A DNA stretch of 64,000 bases, from contig NZ_SDWJ01000001.1 of assembly GCF_009769755.1 (NCBI RefSeq), positions 372,001 through 436,000 of the forward strand, given 5' to 3'. The stretch comes from Sphingorhabdus profundilacus (lineage in GTDB: Bacteria; Pseudomonadota; Alphaproteobacteria; Sphingomonadales; Sphingomonadaceae). The notes under the pieces are model-generated. The model had not been told where the DNA came from. It worked only from the letters and a program-made list of their open reading frames with translations, and ran no database searches. A program made the translations under genes and the position numbers. Below, piece by piece: positions 1 to 8,825 of this stretch. Each line of letters opens with the position of its first letter. Position 1 is the stretch's first letter.

Positions 1-205
1 GGAAATTCTTGGCGCGAACAAGGCCGCCGTAAAACAAGGCCAGTCCGGGGATCGTCATCATCAGCACGAGGGCGGACGCCGTCAAAATCCATGCGCTGTC
101 ACCGCTATTCGCCTCTGGCACAATGATTGCGGCGTCCTGAGCAAAGGCAGGTGTCGCCGCCAAGGCGCCAAATACAAGCAATGAATACAGGATTTTCGTG
201 ACCAT
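1..205 (-). CDS. amtB: Ammonium transporter, N-terminal part (runs off window)
   Basis: Reading leftward from the ATG at 203-205 gives a signal-peptide-like start ([17 protein letters not shown], then an AFA-QD cleavage site) followed by [18 protein letters not shown] and [13 protein letters not shown]. The last stretch is the conserved first transmembrane helix of Amt/MEP ammonium channels. Only 68 codons lie in the window; the rest of the roughly 11-helix protein is beyond the left edge. Family knowledge: an inner-membrane ammonium channel, normally controlled by the PII protein GlnK. No glnK lies on the upstream side seen here (206-288), so if present it must be downstream. The start is supported by the signal peptide; the ribosome site (GGAGCGGAC) is reasonable. 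Confidence 0.88.
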   Translation of the reverse strand, partial: MVTKILYSLLVFGALAATPAFAQDAAIIVPEANSGDSAWILTASALVLMMTIPGLALFYGGLVRAKNF

Positions 206-270
206 GTCCGCTCCTTCGCCTCTTATTTTCTGAAGCGCGTCCTAAGACACAGAAAGCGGATGCTCAATGC

Positions 271-293
271 TTTTAATAGGTCCTGACCCTAAG
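271..293 (+). repeat. Short dispersed motif, copy A (TAATAGGTCCTGACCCTAAG)
   Basis: One of four intergenic copies of a motif centred on TCCTGACCCT, with a short inverted repeat (GGTC-CT-GACC) and a T/A-rich left side. This copy overlaps the stop codon of the hydroxyacid dehydrogenase gene. Related copies lie at 3855, 16849 (other strand) and 53923. Its role is unknown. Confidence 0.5.
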
Positions 294-1305
294 ACCAGCC
301 GTCCAGCACCTGATCCGAAGGGCGGTGACCGTCGGCCCACATCCGGATATTGGCGATAACCCTTTCGCCCGATGCGCCACGTCCTTCAAAAGTCGCACTG
401 CCCAAATGCGGAAGCAGGACGACATTGGGGAGGGTGAGCAGCCGGGCGTCGACCGCAGGTTCGTGTGTGTAAACATCAAGCCCTGCGCCTGCGATCCGGC
501 CCTCTTCCAAGGCGTCCATCAAAGCCTCTTCATCGATCAGTTCGCCGCGCGAGCTGTTGATGATATAGGCATCCGGCTTCATCAGGGCGATCCGCTGTGC
601 GTTGATGATCCGGTCCGTCTCGCCAGTCAGCGGACAGTGCAGCGAAATAATGTCAGCGCGCGCGACCAGACGGTCAAGATCGGGTTCGAAGCCGACGCCC
701 AATTCCTCCTCGACACTTGCGGGTAAACGGTGGCGTTTATTATAGATGATGTTCAGGCCGAAAGCCTTGGCACGGATGGCCACGGCCTCTCCGATCCGTC
801 CGAAACCGATGATGCCCAATGTCTTTCCGCCGATCCGGTGTCCGAGCATGGCCGTCGGGCTCCATCCTTGCCAAGCCCCGCTTCGCATCATCCGGTGCCC
901 TTCGCCCAAGCGACGCGGAACATTGAGGATAAGGGCCATGGTCAGGTCGGCCGTGTCATCGGTAAATACGCCGGGTGTGTTGGTCACCATGATGCCCTTG
1001 GCCTTGGCCGCCGCCAGATCGATATGGTTCACTCCTGCGCCATAATTGGCGATCAGTTTCAGGCGGGGCGGTGCCGCAGCGATCAGGTCGGCATCAATGC
1101 GGTCAGTCACGGTGGGTACCAAAACGTCGCAATCCGCCATCGCTTCGGCAAGTTGCTGACGCGTCATGGGGGTATCATCGCCGTTGAACGCCGCGTCAAA
1201 AAGCTCCGCCATTCTGTGTTCGACCGCTGGCAACAGCTTGCGGGTTACACGGATCTGGGGGCGTTCGATGCGGCTGAGTTCTGGCATTGACCGAGTAAAG
1301 CGCAT
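289..1305 (-). CDS. D-isomer 2-hydroxyacid dehydrogenase (glyoxylate/hydroxypyruvate reductase type)
   Basis: A 338-residue NAD(P)-dependent oxidoreductase of the D-2-hydroxyacid dehydrogenase family; such cytoplasmic enzymes reduce glyoxylate, hydroxypyruvate or other 2-oxoacids. Visible features: a substrate-binding N-terminal domain, the dinucleotide-binding motif GFGRIG at about residues 167-172, and the catalytic triad Arg253 (SSRGELID), Glu282 (THEP) and His300 (LPHLGSAT). The length is normal for the GyaR-like subgroup. It lacks the long C-terminal regulatory part of SerA, which is encoded separately at 21027. An internal Met at residue 7 (MPELSRIE, start 1287) is an alternative start; neither has a good ribosome site. 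The exact substrate cannot be read from sequence. Confidence 0.85.
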   Translation of the reverse strand: MRFTRSMPELSRIERPQIRVTRKLLPAVEHRMAELFDAAFNGDDTPMTRQQLAEAMADCDVLVPTVTDRIDADLIAAAPPRLKLIANYGAGVNHIDLAAAKAKGIMVTNTPGVFTDDTADLTMALILNVPRRLGEGHRMMRSGAWQGWSPTAMLGHRIGGKTLGIIGFGRIGEAVAIRAKAFGLNIIYNKRHRLPASVEEELGVGFEPDLDRLVARADIISLHCPLTGETDRIINAQRIALMKPDAYIINSSRGELIDEEALMDALEEGRIAGAGLDVYTHEPAVDARLLTLPNVVLLPHLGSATFEGRGASGERVIANIRMWADGHRPSDQVLDGWS

Positions 1306-1382
1306 TTCGGTCCGGCGTCAAGACAGCATGGTTGCACTGTCGGTAAAGCTTACAGTATAGAGTCTGCGTTTGGGATAAGATC

Positions 1383-1868
1383 ATGGCAATTCAGTCGAAA
1401 AATATTTGGCAAGGCGCGGCCATTTTAAGCGCGCTATGTTGGTCCGCCACCGGACATGGTCAGGCACAGCAAAAGACACCCTATTGGGCCTCCATTGATG
1501 AGCAGGAGGCCAGAATGCGGACGGGTCCGAGTACCGAATTTCCGGTGAAATGGATCTATAAACGTCAGAATTTGCCTGTAAAAGTAGTCGCGATTCATAG
1601 TGTCTGGCGCAAGGTGGAAGATCCTGATGGTGATCAGGGCTGGGTGCATGTGCGCTTGCTGAGCCCGAAACGCACTGCCATTGTGACCGGCACCGGCAAT
1701 GGCACCTTGCGCGACAGCCCGCATGAAAATGCCCGGGTTGCATGGCGTGTGGAACCCGGCGTGGTCGGCTATATTGACGATTGCGAAAAAGGCTGGTGCC
1801 GCTTTGAAAATGCCGGACGGTTCGGCTTTATCGAAGCCAACCGGCTTTGGGGAGATGAGCTGCCTTAG
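1383..1868 (+). CDS. Secreted bacterial SH3-domain protein
   Basis: A 161-residue protein with an N-terminal hydrophobic segment (AAILSALCWSATGHGQAQ) that looks like a cleavable signal peptide, so it is probably periplasmic. Two SH3-like repeats are visible: residues of the type RTGPSTEFPVKW followed by GWVHVRLL, then a second TLRDSPHENA...GWCRFENAGRFGFIEA unit. This matches the SH3_4/DUF1058 type of bacterial SH3 proteins, which bind cell-wall or peptide ligands. No enzymatic domain is attached. Its last four bases overlap the end of the convergent hydroxylase gene at 1865. Precise ligand and role are unknown. Confidence 0.72.
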   Translation: MAIQSKNIWQGAAILSALCWSATGHGQAQQKTPYWASIDEQEARMRTGPSTEFPVKWIYKRQNLPVKVVAIHSVWRKVEDPDGDQGWVHVRLLSPKRTAIVTGTGNGTLRDSPHENARVAWRVEPGVVGYIDDCEKGWCRFENAGRFGFIEANRLWGDELP

Positions 1869-2680
1869 CGCGAAAAAGCGGGCACCGTATCTACGACGCT
1901 CTTGTCACTGCGCCCCACCACTTCGGCAAATTTCGCATGATATTTGGCATTTTCGGTGCCCATCCATTTATCCCACCATGTAAAATACAATCCATAATTG
2001 GTGTTAAACCCGCCATGATGATGCAGGTCGTGGTGCACGGTCGTGTTGATCCAGCTGGTCAGCGGGGTGGAGAGCCACCAGCGCGGGAAAAATTCAAAGC
2101 CTGCATGGCCCATCGCGTTGCGGATGATCTGGAAATTCAGCCATACAAACATCACCCAGCCCGGCGTCGGAACAAAAAACTGCCAGATGGGAACGAATAG
2201 GAACATGACCACCGCTTCAGGAATGGCGAAACTATAGGCGGCCCAAGGGGTGGGTGTAATCGACCGGTGGTGGGCATGGTGAAATGTCTTGAACAGCCGT
2301 GGATGGTGCATGAAACGATGGGCCCAATAAAAATAGGCGTCATGCGCTATGACAATGCCGGTGAGGATGAGGAGGTCGGTCGCAAGTCCGAAACTGCCGT
2401 CAAATCTTTTGAATATGCCGTACTGGCTGCCCCAAATCAGAAAGCCTGCACCGAATGTATACACCAGCGCGGACTGCACTGATTGCAAAAATTCTCGCCG
2501 CATATCGGCGCCACTTGCCTCTCGCGATTGAATTTTGCGCGCCTTGATGGCGGACCTTCGCAAGAGCCAGACAATCGCAAATGTGACCGATGCAGCGATC
2601 AGATATCGCCCGAAATCGAACGCGAAAATAAACGGTCCTTTGTCGATCAATATGTCTAGGGGAGGAATTCCGGTTGTCAT
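1865..2680 (-). CDS. Sterol desaturase / fatty acid hydroxylase family membrane protein
   Basis: A 271-residue integral membrane di-iron oxygenase of the fatty-acid-hydroxylase superfamily. The eight-histidine signature is complete: HRFMHH at residues 121-126, FHHAHH at 133-138 and VHHDLHHH at 215-222. Three or four hydrophobic helices lie around these boxes. Relatives hydroxylate or desaturate carotenoids, sterols, hopanoids or fatty acyl chains, and the substrate here is unknown. A good ribosome site (AAGGA) precedes the ATG at 2680. It lies just downstream of, and in the same direction as, the AraC-type regulator at 2773, 92 bp apart, so the two may be co-transcribed or the regulator may act on it. 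Confidence 0.82.
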   Translation of the reverse strand: MTTGIPPLDILIDKGPFIFAFDFGRYLIAASVTFAIVWLLRRSAIKARKIQSREASGADMRREFLQSVQSALVYTFGAGFLIWGSQYGIFKRFDGSFGLATDLLILTGIVIAHDAYFYWAHRFMHHPRLFKTFHHAHHRSITPTPWAAYSFAIPEAVVMFLFVPIWQFFVPTPGWVMFVWLNFQIIRNAMGHAGFEFFPRWWLSTPLTSWINTTVHHDLHHHGGFNTNYGLYFTWWDKWMGTENAKYHAKFAEVVGRSDKSVVDTVPAFSR

Positions 2681-2772
2681 TTAATCATTCCTTGGCTGTT
2701 GGTAAAAGCCGCCTGCCGGTTTCTAACCTGCACTACTCAACAAATTCCAAATCTGGCTAGCCGATTTCGAAA

Positions 2773-3816
2773 TCAACCAGCATGTCGCAATCTATAGGCG
2801 CTGGGCGTCATGCCCTCTGCTTCCCGAAAAGCACGGTTGAAGGGGCCAAGTGAGCCAAAGCCTGCATCCAGCGCAATGGTGATGATCGGCACATCTTTTT
2901 GCGCCGGATCGGCCAAGGCGGATTTCACCTCTGCCAATCGATAGCCGTTCAAAAATGCCGCAAAGTTGCGATAGCCAAGCTGACCATTGATAGCACGGCG
3001 CAGGCGATATTCCTGCTCCCCCAGTTTCGACGCAAGCTTTGCAATAGATAAGGTTTCGTCGCGATGCGCCAATTCTGTTTCCATAAAAGCCAGCAACTTT
3101 CCGACCATCGGATCATCGCCGGTGGTTTTGGGTGCCGTCAATTTGACTTCATTGGTCAAGGTGCCAAACAGATCGGCCTGACGCATGCCAAACATCGCCG
3201 CGCAAAACAGGAATGTAATGAAGACGATACTGCTGTTTACAGTATTTACCAGCCAGCGTCCCATGCCCAGATTGTAAACGGCAATTTCGCTGATCGCGAT
3301 TAGCACGACATAGGTTCCGACGGTGGCGACCAGCCTTGGTCGCAAGCGTCGCCTGCTTTCGATCAGATCACCGTCACGGCCACGCCATGCTTCCCATAAT
3401 CCCGCAGCGGCAAAGGCCAGCATGCCGACTCTGAAAAACGTGCCGGTTACGATATTGACTAACGGATAGTCGAAAAAAGTCAGCTGCATGATCAAGATGT
3501 TTACCGCGGCTAACGTCACCAAAATCAAATCTCGCCGCCTGATATGGTGTTCATCGTTAAACCACGACCTTGCGAAAATCCAGAATATGCCGGGCGTCGA
3601 GCTACCAACCAAGGCGAGGATGAGTCCCAAAACGGACGGTCGATAAAACCAACCCGATGTGATCAACAGATAACATGCAATGGCGCCGTTCATCACCACG
3701 GCAACCCTTGCGGAAAACTGTCCGCGATGGTCACGGATCAACAGCCAGCTCCACAAGGCGAGCAACGCAAGCGCCCCGCCTCGCGCCATCAGATCAAATT
3801 GGCTGAAAATCGACAT
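2773..3816 (-). CDS. AraC-family transcriptional regulator with membrane-embedded N-terminus
   Basis: A 347-residue protein. The first ~215 residues contain about six to seven hydrophobic helices, and the C-terminal ~110 residues form an AraC/XylS DNA-binding domain with the typical end IALDAGFGSLGPFNRAF followed by GMTPSAYR. The combination of a membrane sensor-like region with a cytoplasmic AraC domain recurs in sphingomonads and flavobacteria, where the signals are mostly unknown. It precedes the hydroxylase gene at 1865 in the same orientation, which suggests that gene as a possible target. No clear ribosome site precedes the ATG at 3816. Confidence 0.82.
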   Translation of the reverse strand: MSIFSQFDLMARGGALALLALWSWLLIRDHRGQFSARVAVVMNGAIACYLLITSGWFYRPSVLGLILALVGSSTPGIFWIFARSWFNDEHHIRRRDLILVTLAAVNILIMQLTFFDYPLVNIVTGTFFRVGMLAFAAAGLWEAWRGRDGDLIESRRRLRPRLVATVGTYVVLIAISEIAVYNLGMGRWLVNTVNSSIVFITFLFCAAMFGMRQADLFGTLTNEVKLTAPKTTGDDPMVGKLLAFMETELAHRDETLSIAKLASKLGEQEYRLRRAINGQLGYRNFAAFLNGYRLAEVKSALADPAQKDVPIITIALDAGFGSLGPFNRAFREAEGMTPSAYRLRHAG

Positions 3817-3854
3817 GGACGCTGGCTGCCAGACGAACCGGAGCGCGGCAAGAG

Positions 3855-3879
3855 CTTTTAATACGTCCTGGCCCTAAGC
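3855..3879 (+). repeat. Short dispersed motif, copy B (TAATACGTCCTGGCCCTAAG)
   Basis: Second copy of the TCCTGACCCT-type motif, with two substitutions relative to copy A (271-293) including TCCTGGCCCT in place of the core. It lies in the 108-bp divergent gap between the AraC-type regulator gene and polA. Confidence 0.45.
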
Positions 3880-3924
3880 ATTTTGCCATAGGCTTGCCAA
3901 CTTGCCAATGCTATCGATCGCGGC

Positions 3925-6741
3925 ATGTCCGAACAAAAACATCTCTACCTGGTTGATGGCTCTGCCTATATCTTCCGCGCCTATCACCGCCTGCCGCCAC
4001 TGACCAATATTCATGGGGAACCGGTGGGGGCGGTTTACGGCTACACAACCATGCTGTGGAAGCTCGCTGACGATTTGCATCAGGCCGATGGCCCGACCCA
4101 TATGGCGGTGGTTCTGGACAAAAGTTCGCAGTCGTTCCGCAACGAGATCTATGACCTGTACAAGGCCAACCGGCCCGAGCCGCCCGAAGATCTGCGCCCG
4201 CAATTCCCGATGATCCGCGACGCCACGCGCGCCTTTTCGCTGCCGATGATTGAAGAAGACAATGTCGAGGCGGACGATATGATTGCAAGCTATGCCAAGG
4301 CGGCGTGTGCAGCGGGATGGCATGTGACCATTGTGTCGTCCGACAAGGACTTGATGCAGTTGGTCGAACCGTGCGTCGACATGTTCGATACCATGAAAAA
4401 TGAGCGCATCCGCGCCGAAGAGGTGATCGAGAAGTTCGGAGTCGGACCTGAAAAGGTCGGTGATGTGCTGGCGCTGATGGGCGACAGCGTGGACAATGTC
4501 CCGGGCGTTCCGGGCGTGGGCCCGAAGACCGCGACGAAATTGATACAGGAATTTGGCGACCTTGAAAGCGTGCTTGTCGCCGCGCCCGATATGAAGCCAT
4601 CAAAGATGCGCGACAATCTGATCGAACATGCCGACAAGGCGCGGCTATCAAAGGTGCTGGTGACGCTGAAAGAAGATTGCCCGCTGCCGATCCCGATCGA
4701 GGACATGCAGCTGGGTGCTATTCCGCAAGAGCCCTTGGCCGCGTTCCTGCAACATCATGGCTTTAACTCGCTTCTGAAGCGCATCGGCCAGGTGGCCAAT
4801 ACCGCGGCGGCGAACAAAGCGATTGCAGGTAACCCCAAGGCAACGAGCAAAGGGGATGGTGCCGCAAGCGCGCCGGTTGCTGGGAAAGCCGCACTGCCGC
4901 CTGCAATGCCGCCGATTGATGTAAATGCCTATGAATGTGTGACGACGCTCGACCGGCTTGACCACTGGATTTCGCGCGCGACGGAAACGGGACTGGTGGC
5001 CTTCGACACCGAAACCGACAGTCTCGAGGCGGTGACGGCGCGGCTAGTCGGGTTCAGCCTTGCCGTGGCACCGGGGGAAGCATGCTATGTGCCGCTTGGC
5101 CATGGAGGCACCGACCTGCTTGCCGAAAATCCGGAGCAGATTCCCTTTGCCGAAGCGCTGGCGCGGTTGAAGCCGTTGCTGGTCGAACCGAGCGTTTTGA
5201 AAATTGGCCAGAACCTTAAATATGACATCAGCGTCTTGGCGCAGCATGGCCTGACTATTTCACCGTTCGACGACACGATGGTGATGAGCTTTGCACTGGA
5301 TGCCGGCGATCACGGCCATGGCATGGACGAACTGGCGCGTTTGCATCTGGGGCATGAATGCATCAGCTATAAAAGCGTGACCGGCACCGGTAAAAGCCAG
5401 ATAGGTTTTGCCGAAGTGCCGTTGGTCGATGCGACAAAATATGCGGCGGAGGACGCCGATGTTACGTTGCGTCTTTGGCACCATCTGAAATTGCGGCTCA
5501 GCCCGGACAGGGTCACGACGGTCTATGAACTGGTCGACCGTCCGTTGGTACCTGTCCTGTCGAAAATGGAATGCACCGGCATCAAGGTTGACCGGGCCGT
5601 GCTCGCCCGACTGTCGGGCGAATTTGCCGCGCAGATGGAAAGCCTTGAAAAGGAAATCCACGAACTGGCAGGGCAGCCGTTCACCATCGGCAGCCCGCAG
5701 CAATTGGGCAATATCCTGTTTGAAAAAATGGGACATAAGGGCGGGAAAAAGGGCAAGTCCGGTCAATATTCGACCGACGTGACCGTGCTGGAGGATCTGG
5801 CCGGACAGGGCGTGGAAATCGCGCGCAAGGTGCTCGACTGGCGGCAATTGGCGAAGCTCAAATCAACCTATACCGACAGTTTGCAGGAACAGATCAACCC
5901 TAAAACGGGTCGCGTCCACACCAGCTATTCACTGGTGGGCGCGCAGACCGGGCGGCTGTCCTCGACCGATCCCAATTTGCAGAATATTCCGATCCGCACC
6001 GAAATGGGCCGCCAGATACGCGATGCCTTTGTCGCCGAACCGGGCAATGTCATTCTGTCGGCCGACTATAGCCAGATCGAGCTGCGCCTTGCCGCGCATT
6101 TTGCCGATGTCGCGCCCTTGCGCGATGCCTTTGAAAAGGGTGAGGATATTCACGCGCGCACCGCGCAGGAAATGTTTGGCGAGGTCAATCGCGACACCCG
6201 CGGCCGCGCCAAGACCATCAACTTTTCGATCCTTTACGGCATTTCGCGCTGGGGTCTTGCCAAACGCCTGGAATCGACGCCGGATGAGGCGCAGGCCCTG
6301 ATCGACGCCTATTTCAAACGCTTTCCGGGTATCTCCAACTATATTCAGGAAACGCTGGCTACGGTGCGGGAATGCGGCCATTCCACAACCTTGTTCGGTC
6401 GCAAGACATGGTTCCCGCGCATCAAGTCCGCCAATCAGGCAGAACGGCAGGGAAGCGAGCGCGCCGCGATCAACGCGCCCATTCAGGGAACCAGCGCGGA
6501 CATTATCAAACGCGCCATGGTCCGGATGGGTCCGGCGCTTGCTGATGCGGGGCTGTCACATGTTAAAATGCTGTTGCAGGTGCACGACGAATTGGTTTTC
6601 GAGCTGCCCGAAGGTGACGTCGCCAAGGCGAGTGATATCATCCGGTCGGTAATGGCAGACGCATCAGAACCTTTAGTCCATCTTTCTGTCCCCCTGGGTG
6701 TTGAAATCGGCACCGGCTCCAGCTGGGGTGCGGCGCACTGA
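3925..6741 (+). CDS. polA: DNA polymerase I
   Basis: A 938-residue DNA polymerase I, the replication and repair polymerase that removes Okazaki primers and fills gaps. Three domains are present in order. Residues 1-~290 are the 5'-3' exonuclease (YLVDGSAYIFRAYH, then VEADDMIASYA, then GDSVDNVPGVPGVG). Residues ~335-520 are the 3'-5' exonuclease, with all three motifs intact (FDTETDS, NLKYD, YAAEDAD), so proofreading is probably active. Residues ~560-938 are the polymerase (DYSQIELR near 713, the KTINFSILYG O-helix, LLQVHDELVFE near 889). The length matches family members. It stands alone, reading away from the AraC gene. Confidence 0.98.
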   Translation: MSEQKHLYLVDGSAYIFRAYHRLPPLTNIHGEPVGAVYGYTTMLWKLADDLHQADGPTHMAVVLDKSSQSFRNEIYDLYKANRPEPPEDLRPQFPMIRDATRAFSLPMIEEDNVEADDMIASYAKAACAAGWHVTIVSSDKDLMQLVEPCVDMFDTMKNERIRAEEVIEKFGVGPEKVGDVLALMGDSVDNVPGVPGVGPKTATKLIQEFGDLESVLVAAPDMKPSKMRDNLIEHADKARLSKVLVTLKEDCPLPIPIEDMQLGAIPQEPLAAFLQHHGFNSLLKRIGQVANTAAANKAIAGNPKATSKGDGAASAPVAGKAALPPAMPPIDVNAYECVTTLDRLDHWISRATETGLVAFDTETDSLEAVTARLVGFSLAVAPGEACYVPLGHGGTDLLAENPEQIPFAEALARLKPLLVEPSVLKIGQNLKYDISVLAQHGLTISPFDDTMVMSFALDAGDHGHGMDELARLHLGHECISYKSVTGTGKSQIGFAEVPLVDATKYAAEDADVTLRLWHHLKLRLSPDRVTTVYELVDRPLVPVLSKMECTGIKVDRAVLARLSGEFAAQMESLEKEIHELAGQPFTIGSPQQLGNILFEKMGHKGGKKGKSGQYSTDVTVLEDLAGQGVEIARKVLDWRQLAKLKSTYTDSLQEQINPKTGRVHTSYSLVGAQTGRLSSTDPNLQNIPIRTEMGRQIRDAFVAEPGNVILSADYSQIELRLAAHFADVAPLRDAFEKGEDIHARTAQEMFGEVNRDTRGRAKTINFSILYGISRWGLAKRLESTPDEAQALIDAYFKRFPGISNYIQETLATVRECGHSTTLFGRKTWFPRIKSANQAERQGSERAAINAPIQGTSADIIKRAMVRMGPALADAGLSHVKMLLQVHDELVFELPEGDVAKASDIIRSVMADASEPLVHLSVPLGVEIGTGSSWGAAH

Positions 6742-6894
6742 CGGGAGCAGTTTTTTCTACCCTAGATTCGTTACTTCCCGGCGCGCGGGAATGGCCCTTT
6801 TGAAACTGTCCCCAAACTGTAACGCGGGTGACGTGAGTACGTAACCTAGTGCAGCTATCCGACAGTTCCAGTTGTAGCAACATCTGGAAAATCC

Positions 6895-7770
6895 ATGACA
6901 AAAGTCGCCAAAAAAAGTGAAATCGGGGGTATTTTCGACCCCAAAATGCCGGATTGGTTCCATGAAAAGGAACCCCGCAGTTTCCAACCCAAAAAGAAAT
7001 ACAGGACTGTATGGATATCGGATATCCATTTGGGAACATCGGGCTGCAACGCTGAATTGCTGCTGGATTTCCTGCAAAGTATCAAATGTGAAACGCTTTA
7101 TCTCGTCGGCGATATTGTCGATGGGTGGCGGCTACGCAAAGGCTGGTATTGGCCGTCGAGCCACAATGAAGTCCTGCGCCGCATTTTGAAAATGGCGCAC
7201 AAGGGCACACGGGTTGTCTATGTACCGGGCAATCATGACGAAATGTTCCGCGACTATGTGGGGCTTGGCTTTGGCGGCGTCGAGCTGGCGCATGAAGCCA
7301 TCCACGAAACCGCCGATGGCCGGTTGCTGCTGGTCACGCATGGCGACATGTTCGACAGTGTCGTGCTCTATGCCAAATGGTTGGCGTTCCTGGGCGACAC
7401 GGCTTACACATTTTTGCTGAAGGCCAATGTGTGGCTGAACGCCGTGCGCCGTCGCCTGCATTTGCCTTATTGGTCGCTGTCATCCTATCTGAAAATGCGG
7501 GTTAAAAACGCCGTCGCGTTTATCGGCGAATATGAAGAAGCCGTCGCCCGCGCTGCAATTGAGCGCGGCGTTGATGGTGTCGTTTGTGGACATATCCACC
7601 ATGCGGAAATTCGCGATTTTGATGGCGTCACTTATTATAATGATGGCGACTGGGTGGAAAGTTGCACCGCATTGGTCGAGGACAAGCATGGTAATATGTC
7701 CATTCTCGACTGGGCCGAAGAAAATCGCCAGCGCAAATATGCTGCCAAGATGGCAACCGTTTCCGCATGA
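6895..7770 (+). CDS. Metallophosphoesterase, LpxH-like (UDP-2,3-diacylglucosamine diphosphatase family)
   Basis: A 291-residue calcineurin-like metallophosphoesterase. The metal-binding blocks are all visible: SDIHLG (residues 42-47), GDIVDGW (72-78), GNHDE (112-116), THGD (about 149) and CGHIHHAE near the C-terminus. The pattern is that of COG2908, which includes LpxH, the enzyme that hydrolyses UDP-2,3-diacylglucosamine. It is longer than enterobacterial LpxH (~240 residues), with an extra N-terminal ~35 residues. The stop codon overlaps the start of the following glycosyltransferase (ATGA at 7767), so the two are translationally coupled, suggesting a shared glycolipid or envelope pathway and possibly a substrate other than the Lpx intermediate. 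Confidence 0.82.
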   Translation: MTKVAKKSEIGGIFDPKMPDWFHEKEPRSFQPKKKYRTVWISDIHLGTSGCNAELLLDFLQSIKCETLYLVGDIVDGWRLRKGWYWPSSHNEVLRRILKMAHKGTRVVYVPGNHDEMFRDYVGLGFGGVELAHEAIHETADGRLLLVTHGDMFDSVVLYAKWLAFLGDTAYTFLLKANVWLNAVRRRLHLPYWSLSSYLKMRVKNAVAFIGEYEEAVARAAIERGVDGVVCGHIHHAEIRDFDGVTYYNDGDWVESCTALVEDKHGNMSILDWAEENRQRKYAAKMATVSA

Positions 7771-8825
7771 GAATTGCAATCGCCACGGACGCTTGGCGGC
7801 CGCAAATCAACGGTGTTGTCCGCACCCTTGAAATGACCGTTAAATTGCTCCGCGAACGGGGGCATGAAGTGTGCGTCATCAGCCCGGACCAGTTCCGCAC
7901 GGTTCCTTGTCCGGGCTATGGCGAAATAAGGCTGGCGCTTGCCCCACGATTTGGCTTGCGTAAAAAACTGGCGGAATTTGCGCCTGATATCGTCCACATC
8001 TCGACCGAAGGGCCGATAGGTTGGAGCACCCGTCGTTGGTGCATGGTCAATTCCATTCCCTTTACCACCGCCTTTCACACCCGTTTCCCGGATTATGCGT
8101 CGGTGCGTACCGGGCTTTCACCAGATTTTTTCTGGCCGGTGATGCGTATTTTCCACAAATCCTCGCGCGCGGTGTTATCGGCGACGCCTCGCTTAAGCGA
8201 GGAGCTTGCAAGCCGCGGCATTTCGCATACCCGCCCTTGGACACGCGGCATCGACACCGGCATATTCAAACCGGGTTTGGCACCGCATCCTGCATTGGCC
8301 AATTTGCCCCGCCCAATTTTGCTATCGGTCGGCCGTGTCGCCATCGAGAAAAATCTTGAGAGTTTTCTTGATGCGGACGTCCCCGGTACGAAAGTCGTGG
8401 TGGGGGATGGTCCTGCGCTGGAGGAACTGAAAGCGCGTTATCCAGACGCCATATTCACCGGCAGCCTGAGCGGTGCCGAACTGGCGCAGGCCTATTGCGC
8501 GGCGGATGTGTTTGTATTTCCCAGCAAGACCGATACATTTGGTCTTGTGATGATCGAAGCATTGGCTTGCGGTGTTCCGGTTGCAGGATATCCTGTACCC
8601 GGTCCATTGGATATCATCGGCGGACAGGGGCGAGGTCCCTATGACGACCTGTCCAAACCCGTCGGATATGTGTCGGAATCCTTACCGATTGCGATTAAAA
8701 ATGCCCTGCTGTGTGACCGGCGGGACGCGGCGGCTTATGGAGCGCTGTTTACGTGGGACAATGCGCTCGATCAGTTTCTGGCGGCGCTGCATTCGGCCCG
8801 TCACCATATGTTGGAGACAGCCTAA
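7767..8825 (+). CDS. GT4-type glycosyltransferase, coupled to the phosphoesterase
   Basis: A 352-residue glycosyltransferase of the GT-B fold, family 4. The N-terminus carries the acceptor-side loop (WRPQINGVVRTLEMTV) typical of MgtA/SqdX-like enzymes that glycosylate lipids. The C-terminal donor site has the E-x7-E pattern in FPSKTDTFGLVMIEALACG. No membrane segments are evident, so it is likely cytoplasmic or membrane-associated. The four-base overlap with the upstream phosphoesterase gene argues for a common operon. The best guess is a lipid glycosyltransferase for envelope glycolipids; donor and acceptor cannot be told. It converges with pheA (four-base overlap of ends at 8822). Confidence 0.85.
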   Translation: MRIAIATDAWRPQINGVVRTLEMTVKLLRERGHEVCVISPDQFRTVPCPGYGEIRLALAPRFGLRKKLAEFAPDIVHISTEGPIGWSTRRWCMVNSIPFTTAFHTRFPDYASVRTGLSPDFFWPVMRIFHKSSRAVLSATPRLSEELASRGISHTRPWTRGIDTGIFKPGLAPHPALANLPRPILLSVGRVAIEKNLESFLDADVPGTKVVVGDGPALEELKARYPDAIFTGSLSGAELAQAYCAADVFVFPSKTDTFGLVMIEALACGVPVAGYPVPGPLDIIGGQGRGPYDDLSKPVGYVSESLPIAIKNALLCDRRDAAAYGALFTWDNALDQFLAALHSARHHMLETA

